From Thermoleophilia bacterium (GTDB taxonomy: Bacteria > Actinomycetota > Thermoleophilia > Miltoncostaeales > Miltoncostaeaceae), in NCBI GenBank assembly GCA_029861485.1, contig JAOTZF010000129.1, positions 1-5,415 of the forward strand: 5,415 nt of DNA, in the 5' to 3' direction. The number at the start of each line of letters is the position of its first letter. Position 1 is the first letter of the stretch. The notes under the pieces are model-generated. The model ran no database searches, was not told the DNA's origin, and was given only the letters and a program-made list of their open reading frames with translations. This document shows, piece by piece, positions 1-5,187 of this stretch. The translations under genes were made by a program, and so were the position numbers.

Positions 1-294
1 TGACGGCAGCGCAACTGGAAGCCCGCCTGTGAGGCGGCGGGGGTATCGGCCACGCCCTACGACTGTCGCCACTCCTACGCCTCGATGCTGATAGCCGAGA
101 ACCAGAGCTTGCCGCTCGTGGCAGCGGCCATGGGTCACACGAACGCGAGGATGACCCTCGACAAATGCACCCACCTGATCGAGGCCGCGCGGGCTGAGAT
201 CCGGGAGAAGTACCTTCGCGGAAAACGTCGCCGACCTCGACAGCGCTCGGGGCCGGAAACGAAAAAGCGCCTGATCTCCAGGCGCTTCGAATAG
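1..294 (+). pseudogene. Tyrosine-recombinase (phage-type) integrase, C-terminal remnant
   Basis: Frame 1 reads as the end of a tyrosine recombinase catalytic domain. Seen: NWKPA (13-27), then TPYDCRHSYAS (52-84), the box II region with the conserved Arg at 67-69 (Tyr in the His position, common in such integrases), and MGH (130-138) with the second conserved His. The nucleophile position, ten residues after that His in the MTLDxYxHL pattern of relatives, is TGC (Cys) at 166-168. The first in-frame codon is TGA. Related integrases read W-R-x-R-x-W-x-P-A here, so the TGA may be a mutated Trp codon (TGG to TGA). A nonsense codon plus loss of the nucleophile means an inactive remnant. The only internal ATG is at 85, after box II, so no functional enzyme can start there. 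The basic tail (from about 220) runs through the terminator of the neighbouring tRNA and stops at 292-294, directly against the tRNA 3' end. Such adjacency is typical of elements integrated at tRNA genes. The identity is firm; the nonsense reading depends on sequence left of the window. Confidence 0.8.
262..287 (-). terminator. Intrinsic terminator of the tRNA-Val gene
   Basis: A perfect 8-bp inverted repeat, AAGCGCCT (265-272) and AGGCGCTT (280-287), encloses a 7-nt loop. Read on the minus strand the stem is followed by T residues, giving five T in a row counting the stem end. It starts 7 nt after the tRNA 3' end, so it fits a terminator for that transcript. It lies inside the last codons of the integrase frame on the other strand. 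Confidence 0.75.
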
Positions 295-367
295 TGGGCG
301 CAACAGGGCTCGAACCTGTGACCTCCAGCTTGTCGAGCTGGCGCTCTCCCAGCTGAGCTATGCGCCC
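295..367 (-). tRNA. tRNA-Val (anticodon GAC)
   Basis: The minus strand folds as a complete 73-nt cloverleaf. The acceptor stem pairs GGGCGCA (361-367) with TGCGCCC (296-302), with discriminator A at 295. The D stem is GCTC/GAGC, and the anticodon stem CCAGC/GCTGG (337-341 with 325-329) carries loop TCGACAA. The variable loop is AGGTC. The T stem ACAGG/CCTGT has loop TTCGAGC. The anticodon at loop positions 34-36 is GAC, which reads valine codons GUC/GUU, and A73 agrees with a bacterial valine tRNA. The 3' CCA is not encoded (CTA follows), so it must be added after transcription. Position 33, nearly always U, appears as C. The gene is transcribed away from the GGDEF-EAL gene, and its 3' end touches the integrase remnant. 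Confidence 0.93.
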
Positions 368-379
368 TGGGAGGCCGTC

Positions 380-385
380 ATCTTA
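380..385 (-). promoter_or_regulatory. Possible -10 element for tRNA-Val
   Basis: On the minus strand TAAGAT lies 12 nt before the first base of the tRNA, which would put the start a few bases before the mature 5' end. I do not see a good -35 at 16-18 nt: the closest TTGAGC is 23 nt upstream. The call rests on the hexamer and its position alone. Confidence 0.35.
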
Positions 386-474
386 GCAGCGCCTTGACGG
401 CGGATTTCGCTCAAGCTTTGCGGGGATCGGGCCGACATGAGTTGGTGCGGGGCCTCCTCGAGATCCCGGTCACC

Positions 475-2904
475 ATGCGCGAAGAGAACCACCCAAGAGC
501 GCTGGCGCCGACGGCACCGGAGGCCCAATGGCAACGTGCCGCGCGACGCGTCGGCAGGCTGCAGCGGATCCAGCTGCTCAGTCTTGTGACGATCGGGGTG
601 GTCGTCGTGCTCAGCTCGATCGCGACGGGACTGATCTTCGCGGCTTCCGCCCGTCAGCAGGAAGCTCGGGAACACGAGCGCGCCGCGCTCGTGAGCATTC
701 GAGACGGCGTCCGAGACGAACAGGTGGAGATCACCCGTCGCCTGCTCGACGGTGAGGCGCCGTTCACGGCCGAGCTCGTGCTGCGCCTGGCCGCGCTAGC
801 GGGAGAGGTCAGCTCCGTCGCTACCGCCCCGGGCATCGACGGCGAGAGCAAGGCCGAACGACAGGCACGCCTCAAGGTGATCGAGGTCGTCGATATCTTC
901 TCCGCCGAGCTCAGCGCCACACCCGATCCCGAGGCCCTTGGCTCCACGCTCACCAGCGACTACGGCCAAGGTCTGCTCGATGAGTTCTTTCAGGCATTCG
1001 ATGCATGGGTCGTTGCAAATGGCGAAGCCGTCGCTGCCTTCCGCAGCCGGCAGAGGGACGTCATCGCGACGAGCGGACTTGCCGCAAGCGCCCTTATTCT
1101 GATGCTGACGGTAACCGGGCTGCTGATCTGGTTGCGTGTCGAGCGGGCGCGCGAGCGGGTGTTTGCAAGCGCCCGCACCGAGAGTCGCCGATTCGACTCG
1201 ATGGTGAGCAACGCCTCCGACGTGATGATCGTGGTCGGCGAGAGCGGCATCGTCGATTACTGCTCACCGTCGGTGAAGCGGCTGCTCGATTGGAGCCCAA
1301 AGGACGTGGTCAACCGGCCGCTGAGAGCGCTGGTCCATCCCGACGACGCGCACAAGCTGAGGGTCGCCTCAGGCGAGCAGCTGTCGGCGAACGAGGTAAG
1401 CGAGGCGATCGATCTACGTCTGCTGCATCGCGACGAGAGCTGGATGCACGCCGAGACCTTGGTCACGAACCTCGCCCGAGACGAGGCCGTCAAAGGCTTC
1501 GTCCTCAACTGCCGGGACGTCACCGACCGCAAGGAAGTCGAGGCCCAGCTCGCCCACCAAGCGTTCCACGATCCGCTTACCGGTCTCCCGAACCGCGTGC
1601 TCTTCGAGGATCGGCTCGCGCACGCGCTCGACCTTCAGGAGAGCCATCGCTCGCCGATCGCCGTACTCGTGCTGGACCTCGACGACTTCAAGACGATAAA
1701 CGACTCGATGGGTCATCACATCGGCGACGAACTGCTCAACATCGTCGGCGAGCGCCTGCTGCGATCGATCCGTCCGGGAGACACGCCTGCGCGCCTCGGC
1801 GGAGACGAGTATGCGGTCGTGCTGGAGAGCCTTGCCGGTCCCGCCGCGGCGCGGGTGATCGCCACCCGGATCGCTGAGACGCTTCGCAAGCCCTTGAGCC
1901 TCGCCGGCAAAGAGGTCGTGATCACCGCGAGCCTGGGGATCGCCCTGGCGCCGCGTCACGGGACTGACCCGGAGACCCTGCTTCGCCACGCCGACATCGC
2001 GATGTACGAGGCGAAGGCGCGGCGGGGCGTGGAGGTGCTCACTTTCGATCCCGAGATGGAGATCGCTCTCGAGGAGCGCATGGGTCTGAGCGTCGACCTC
2101 AACCGGGCCGTGGACGCAGGTGATCAGTTCCGCATCGTCTACCAGCCCATCGTCGACCTCTACACCGAGAAGATCACCGGACTCGAGGCCCTGTTGCGCT
2201 GGCAGCACCCGACCGCCGGAGAGATCCTGCCGGACAAATTCGTGCCCCTGGCCGAGCAGACCGGCCTTATCGTTCCGATCGGCGAGCTCGTGCTCGAGGA
2301 GGCGTGCCGCGCCGGCGCGGCGTGGAACTCCGGCGTTGGACCGGACGATCGATTGACGATCAGCGTGAACGTGTCCCCACGGCAGCTCGAGGACCTCAGC
2401 TTCGTGGACGCCGTGAGCCACGCGCTTTGGGAAAGCCGGCTACCGGCCGAATGCCTGCTGTTGGAGGTGACCGAGTCGGCGGTCATGGGCGACGTCGAGC
2501 AGGCCATAGAGCAGCTCGGGCGCGTCAAGCGGCTCGGTGTGCGGGTCGCTATCGACGACTTCGGCACGGGGTACTCGTCGCTGAGCCAACTCGGCCGCCT
2601 GCCGGTGGACATGGTGAAGATCGACAAGACGTTCATCGATGCGCTGTCGGGTGGCACCGCCGACGCCGACATCATCGGCGTGATCGTGCAGTTGGGCGCC
2701 GTGCTCGGCCTCCAGACCGTGGCCGAGGGAATCGAGGTGGTCGAGCAGGTCAGCGATCTTCAGCAGCTCGAATGCCGCCTGGGTCAGGGCTTCTTCTTCG
2801 CCACGCCGATGGCGGTAGAGGAAATCACCCGCCTGCTCGCCGACCAGAACGGCGCATCCGTCGAGGAGCTGCTCGCCGACGCCTCGGATGAGGTCGATCG
2901 TTAA
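475..2904 (+). CDS. Membrane-bound PAS-GGDEF-EAL protein, likely bifunctional c-di-GMP cyclase/phosphodiesterase
   Basis: An 809-residue inner-membrane signalling protein. Predicted layout: cytoplasmic basic N-terminus, TM helix ~34-58, outer helical domain ~60-199 of no family I recognise, TM helix ~200-221, PAS/PAC ~235-352, GGDEF ~360-525, EAL ~545-790. The cyclase signature is GGDEY (442-446), an accepted variant of GGDEF. An RxxD inhibitory site, R433-P-G-D436, sits five residues before it, the canonical spacing for product feedback. The phosphodiesterase side keeps EALLRW (E571), N632 in NVSPRQL, E664 in LEVTES, D694-D695 in DDFGTGYSS, K715, E751 and Q771, so both activities look possible; which dominates cannot be told. 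The outer domain and PAS domain presumably sense signals. The frame stays open upstream to TTG 394, with in-frame TTG 442 and GTG 445, but none has a convincing ribosome site and TTG 394 lies almost in the divergent tRNA promoter. I chose ATG 475, about 30 residues before the first TM helix. It too lacks a clear Shine-Dalgarno, so the start is the weak point. Confidence 0.93.
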   Translation: MREENHPRALAPTAPEAQWQRAARRVGRLQRIQLLSLVTIGVVVVLSSIATGLIFAASARQQEAREHERAALVSIRDGVRDEQVEITRRLLDGEAPFTAELVLRLAALAGEVSSVATAPGIDGESKAERQARLKVIEVVDIFSAELSATPDPEALGSTLTSDYGQGLLDEFFQAFDAWVVANGEAVAAFRSRQRDVIATSGLAASALILMLTVTGLLIWLRVERARERVFASARTESRRFDSMVSNASDVMIVVGESGIVDYCSPSVKRLLDWSPKDVVNRPLRALVHPDDAHKLRVASGEQLSANEVSEAIDLRLLHRDESWMHAETLVTNLARDEAVKGFVLNCRDVTDRKEVEAQLAHQAFHDPLTGLPNRVLFEDRLAHALDLQESHRSPIAVLVLDLDDFKTINDSMGHHIGDELLNIVGERLLRSIRPGDTPARLGGDEYAVVLESLAGPAAARVIATRIAETLRKPLSLAGKEVVITASLGIALAPRHGTDPETLLRHADIAMYEAKARRGVEVLTFDPEMEIALEERMGLSVDLNRAVDAGDQFRIVYQPIVDLYTEKITGLEALLRWQHPTAGEILPDKFVPLAEQTGLIVPIGELVLEEACRAGAAWNSGVGPDDRLTISVNVSPRQLEDLSFVDAVSHALWESRLPAECLLLEVTESAVMGDVEQAIEQLGRVKRLGVRVAIDDFGTGYSSLSQLGRLPVDMVKIDKTFIDALSGGTADADIIGVIVQLGAVLGLQTVAEGIEVVEQVSDLQQLECRLGQGFFFATPMAVEEITRLLADQNGASVEELLADASDEVDR

Positions 2905-2926
2905 GGCCGGTCACAAGGAATCGTGG

Positions 2927-3078
2927 TTATCCACGGCCTGGGCCTCTGCCCTGTGGACGAAGCACACTTGGAGGGGTGATCACCCGCTCTCGTTACCCTA
3001 CGAGCGGAAAAAGGCCGTCGCCGAGGCCGTTTCTAGCGTTTCTCAGTCGGCGAATATCTCGCCTGGGTCTGTGGACGA
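2927..3078. promoter_or_regulatory. Cluster of three DnaA-box-like 9-mers
   Basis: TTATCCACG (2927-2935, plus) matches the classical box TTATCCACA at 8 of 9. TGTGGACGA occurs twice (2952-2960 and 3070-3078); its complement, TCGTCCACA, fits the degenerate actinobacterial box (T/C)(T/C)(G/A/C)TCCACA as I recall it. All three fall within about 150 bp of non-coding DNA. No dnaA, dnaN or rpmH gene is in view, so an origin is not supported. A DnaA-binding or titration site, or chance similarity, both remain possible. Confidence 0.35.
2968..2999 (+). promoter_or_regulatory. Possible promoter with palindromic operator in the spacer
   Basis: TTGGAG (2968-2973, 4 of 6 to TTGACA) and TACCCT (2994-2999, TAnnnT) are 20 bp apart. 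The perfect palindrome GGGTGATCACCC fills 2974-2985 directly after the -35-like hexamer. A long spacer carrying a palindrome is the layout of promoters controlled by MerR-type activators, but an ordinary repressor site or chance would look the same. It would give purK a leader of roughly 180 nt. Confidence 0.25.
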
Positions 3079-3172
3079 AATCGGTCGGCGGACGCACGGC
3101 GGGCCTCTTCCTTCACATTTCCGGCGGCGGCCGCCTGCCATGCGCCCCCGCCCTATCGCCTCCTTACACCGC

Positions 3173-3181
3173 TGGTAGCGT
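3173..3181 (+). promoter_or_regulatory. Extended -10 element for a leaderless purK transcript
   Basis: TGGTAGCGT has the TGn-TAnnnT form of an extended -10. Its last base is followed by 7 nt and then GTG 3189, so transcription would begin at or next to the start codon. Leaderless mRNAs of this shape are common in actinobacteria. There is no recognisable -35 at 17-18 bp. Confidence 0.4.
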
Positions 3182-3188
3182 GCCGGGC

Positions 3189-4328
3189 GTGCCCGACCGC
3201 CAGGAGAGATTCGACGTCGGCATCGCGGGCGCGGGCCAGCTGGCGCGCATGACATGTCTCGCGGCGTGGCCGCTCGGTATCACGGTCGGTGTCCTCGGCT
3301 TGGAGAATGAGCCGGCCGCGCCGTTGGCCGCCGGCGTCGTTTCGGGCGACTGGCACTCGACCGAGGATGTCGCCGCGCTCGGCAGGGCGTCGCAGCTGGT
3401 AACTCTCGAGAACGAGTTCGTGGATGCTGCCGCGCTGGCGGCGGTCGATTCGGCGGGGACGCCCGTGAGACCGGGGCCGCGCGCGCTCGCGGTGATCCAG
3501 GACAAGGCCACCCAGAAGCAGCGCATGAACGACGCGGGGCTCCCGACCGCGGACTGGGTCGTCGCGCAGACCCCCGCCGATCTGGCCCACGCGGGCAATG
3601 ATCTGGGGTGGCCCCTCATGCTCAAGGCGCGCAAGCTCGGCTACGACGGCTACGGCAACGCCACGTGCGCGAATCTCGATGAAGCGACGCTGGCGCTGGA
3701 GCGCCTCGATGCCGGAGAAGGCGTGCTCGTGGAGCGGATGATCGACTTCCGTCGCGAGCTGGCGGTGATGGTGGCCCGCAACCCCACGGGCGAGGAGCTC
3801 GCCTATCCGGTGGTCGAAACGGTGCAAGAGCATCACGTCTGCCACGAGGTGGTCGCCCCGGCGCGCATCGGGGGCGCGGAGTCGAAACATGCGGCGGAGA
3901 TCGCTCTCGCGGCCGCCGCGGCGGCCGAGGGCGTCGGAGTGACGGGCGTCGAGCTCTTTCAGCTCGACGGCGGTGAGGTGCTCGTGAACGAGCTCGCGCC
4001 ACGGCCCCACAACTCGGGCCACTACAGCATCGAGGCCTGCGAGACCTCGCAGTTCGAGAATCACCTTCGCGGCGTGCTCGATCTTCCGCTCGGCCCGGTC
4101 GAGATGCGGCGTCCAGCCGCGGCGATGGTCAACATCCTCGGCACCAAGAAGGGGCCAGCGGAGCCCCGCGTGGACTTCGCCAGCTCTGTGGAAGGAGCCC
4201 ATATCCACCTCTATGGCAAGAGCGAAGTCCGCGTGCGGCGAAAGATGGGCCATGTCACCGCGCTGGCGAGCGAGGCCGACGCGGCCTTGGCTATCGCCCG
4301 CCGGGCCGTCGAGGTGATTGGGCTGTGA
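3189..4328 (+). CDS. purK: N5-carboxyaminoimidazole ribonucleotide synthase
   Basis: Cytosolic ATP-grasp enzyme that joins AIR and bicarbonate using ATP to give N5-CAIR in de novo purine synthesis. At 379 residues it is within the usual PurK range of about 355-390. Seen in order: nucleotide-binding start VGIAGAGQLARM (10-21), VTLENEF (71-77), QDKATQKQ (from 104), the glycine-rich loop KARKLGYDGYGN (from 146; relatives have YDGKG), VLVERMIDFRREL (from 179), the metal/substrate region VNELAPRPHNSGH (266-278), SQFENHLR (287-294) and the C-terminal KMGHVT (from 352). Nothing essential appears lost. The start is GTG 3189, because it follows an extended -10 at leaderless distance and lies nine residues before the first strand. 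GTG 3180 adds only three residues and is the main alternative; the longer frame to GTG 2976 adds non-conserved sequence. The stop overlaps the purE start by 4 bp, so the two are very likely one operon. Confidence 0.96.
   Translation: MPDRQERFDVGIAGAGQLARMTCLAAWPLGITVGVLGLENEPAAPLAAGVVSGDWHSTEDVAALGRASQLVTLENEFVDAAALAAVDSAGTPVRPGPRALAVIQDKATQKQRMNDAGLPTADWVVAQTPADLAHAGNDLGWPLMLKARKLGYDGYGNATCANLDEATLALERLDAGEGVLVERMIDFRRELAVMVARNPTGEELAYPVVETVQEHHVCHEVVAPARIGGAESKHAAEIALAAAAAAEGVGVTGVELFQLDGGEVLVNELAPRPHNSGHYSIEACETSQFENHLRGVLDLPLGPVEMRRPAAAMVNILGTKKGPAEPRVDFASSVEGAHIHLYGKSEVRVRRKMGHVTALASEADAALAIARRAVEVIGL
4311..4318 (+). promoter_or_regulatory. Strong Shine-Dalgarno of purE
   Basis: GAGGTGAT inside the end of purK is an 8-base match to the complement of the 16S rRNA tail. 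It lies 6 nt before GTG 4325. It fixes that GTG as the purE start and supports translational coupling through the GTGA overlap. It is the only strong ribosome site seen in the window. Confidence 0.75.
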
Positions 4329-4825
4329 GCGCTCCGACGGTCGGCATCGTGATGGGCAGTGAGAGCGACCTGCCCGTGATGCAGGAAGCGGCCGATGTGC
4401 TGGCGGAGCTCCACGTTCCCTACGAGATCCGGGTGAGGTCCGCGCACCGCACGCCACGGGAGATGATCGGCTACGGCGAGCAGGCGGCAAGTCGCGGCCT
4501 CAAAGTGATCATCGCCGGAGCAGGCGGCGCCGCCCACCTCCCGGGCATGCTCGCGTCGGTGACGACGCTCCCGGTGGTCGGCGTGCCGGTCAAGAGCTCC
4601 GCCCTCTCGGGACTGGATTCACTGCTGTCCATCGTCCAGATGCCGACGGGCGTTCCCGTCGCCACCGTCGCCATCAACGGCGCGCGCAACGCCGGCCTGA
4701 TCGCCGCCTCCATCCTCGCTATTGGCGACGATGCGTTGGCGCGCCGCCTGGCCGACGAGCGCGAGCGCATCGCCAACCTCGCTCGGGAGATGGACGAGCG
4801 CGTCGGCGGATCTTCCGCCGACTAG
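4325..4825 (+). CDS. purE: N5-carboxyaminoimidazole ribonucleotide mutase (PurE class I)
   Basis: Converts N5-CAIR, the PurK product, to CAIR by moving the carboxylate, as a cytosolic oligomer (octamer in characterised class I enzymes). The 166 residues are normal for the stand-alone bacterial enzyme. Seen: phosphate-binding MGSESD (10-15), SAHRTP with the conserved His 41 (equivalent to the catalytic His of E. coli PurE), AGAGGAAHLPGM (64-75), then SSALSGLDSLLSIVQMP and the actinobacterial-style INGARNAGL. The presence of purK and the MGSxSD/SAHRTP set mark it as class I, not the AIR carboxylase of animals. GTG 4325 is the start: it overlaps the purK stop as GTGA and follows a strong ribosome site. 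The last codons form a 9-bp hairpin. Confidence 0.97.
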   Translation: MSAPTVGIVMGSESDLPVMQEAADVLAELHVPYEIRVRSAHRTPREMIGYGEQAASRGLKVIIAGAGGAAHLPGMLASVTTLPVVGVPVKSSALSGLDSLLSIVQMPTGVPVATVAINGARNAGLIAASILAIGDDALARRLADERERIANLAREMDERVGGSSAD

Positions 4826-4842
4826 GGGCGCTTCGCTCCCAC
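4802..4842 (+). terminator. Possible T-less terminator of the purKE transcript
   Basis: A perfect 9-bp stem, GTCGGCGGA (4802-4810) with TCCGCCGAC (4814-4822), closes a 3-nt loop and ends right before the purE stop codon. A second short stem, GGGGCG-ctt-CGCTCC, follows directly after TAG. There is no T tract, so this is not a classical intrinsic terminator. Hairpins without T tails have been proposed to stop transcription in actinobacteria, but the stem could also be a by-product of Gly/Ser codons. Confidence 0.35.
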
Positions 4843-5090
4843 GACCCGAAGCTCCAGACGCGAAGGCCCCGGCACCGACTCGTTTCTACCGTCGATCAGG
4901 CGGAGCCGGCAGCGAGCGGGCCGATCTCTGCGTGGCGCCGCGTCCGCGCCGCGCGCCTGTGCTCCATGGCGCCGCGCAGCTCTTGGAGAGTGAGCACTGA
5001 CGCCTGCGTCCGCGTGATGACGGGGCGGATGTCTCGGCGGCGCATGCCCGATCGACCAATGGCACCGCAGAAGCGTTACCGGCGTATCGG
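4826..5090. other. Intergenic stretch without a supported gene
   Basis: About 265 bases after purE hold no coding region I can support. Frames open here on either strand have Arg/Ala/Pro-rich translations typical of GC-rich shadows. A 49-residue minus-strand frame (4896-5045) was examined and not called. No tRNA, recognised riboswitch or repeat array was seen. Confidence 0.5.
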
Positions 5091-5120
5091 GTGACAGCGG
5101 CGACGCTAGCGAGGTAGGGT
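5091..5120 (+). promoter_or_regulatory. Promoter upstream of the membrane-anchored CDS
   Basis: GTGACA (5091-5096, 5 of 6 to TTGACA) and TAGGGT (5115-5120, TAnnnT) are 18 bp apart, an acceptable sigma-70-type spacing. The predicted start near 5127 gives a leader of about 60 nt for the coding region at 5188. This is the best -35/-10 pair seen in the window. Confidence 0.5.
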
Positions 5121-5128
5121 CGGTCGCC

Positions 5129-5168
5129 GTGGGCCCAAGCCGGACGCGTGGCCGGCGTGAGAGCCCAC
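5129..5168 (+). promoter_or_regulatory. Nested hairpin in the 5' leader of the downstream CDS
   Basis: GTGGGC (5129-5134) pairs with GCCCAC (5163-5168), and inside it GCCGG (5139-5143) pairs with CCGGC (5152-5156). The outer stem begins almost at the predicted transcription start and ends 19 nt before ATG 5188. GC-rich DNA forms such stems easily, so function is unproven. Confidence 0.3.
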
Positions 5169-5187
5169 CCCCCCACCTCGAGAGCCC

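Larger units (their letters stand above)
2905..3188. other. Non-coding gap with palindrome and small hairpins
   Basis: No convincing gene lies in these 284 bases. Open frames exist (one from GTG 2976 runs into purK, another covers 2888-3178), but their residues are Arg/Pro/Ser-rich and match no family I know. The gap holds a perfect 12-bp palindrome, GGGTGATCACCC (2974-2985), a stem CGTGG-TTAT-CCACG (2922-2935), a stem GGCGA-atatc-TCGCC (3049-3063), and an 11-bp direct repeat CTGTGGACGAA (2951-2961 and 3069-3079). I see no T-tailed terminator after the GGDEF-EAL gene. Confidence 0.55.

Noticed and set aside
1005..1877. 290-codon open frame on the plus strand in another frame of the GGDEF-EAL gene
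   Set aside because: Arg-rich out-of-frame shadow; the overlapping frame carries all the conserved motifs.
1414..2421. 335-codon open frame on the minus strand inside the GGDEF-EAL gene
   Set aside because: It is fully antisense to well-recognised PAS, GGDEF and EAL motifs. Its His/Arg/Val-rich product matches nothing; long antisense frames are expected in high-GC coding DNA.
2984..3012. Stem CCGC-TCGT / ACGA-GCGG followed by AAAAA as a terminator after the GGDEF-EAL gene
   Set aside because: The stem needs a 2-nt bulge, and the run after it is A, not T, on the plus strand. On the minus strand the T run comes before the stem.
2976..3188. N-terminal extension of PurK from GTG 2976
   Set aside because: It would add 71 residues of Arg/Ser/Pro-rich sequence not found in PurK proteins. 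The conserved fold begins about residue 9 after GTG 3189.
2905..3188. Chromosomal replication origin
   Set aside because: Only three imperfect DnaA-like boxes, no AT-rich unwinding region, and no dnaA, dnaN or rpmH neighbours.
3153..4490. 445-codon open frame on the minus strand across purK and purE
   Set aside because: It is the complement of two clearly conserved genes, has a low-complexity Arg/His/Ala composition, and no recognisable domain.
4896..5045. 49-residue minus-strand frame (begins MRRRDIRP) after purE
   Set aside because: The translation looks helical and basic, but there is no clear ribosome site, no promoter and no known family. Frames this size are common by chance at this GC content.
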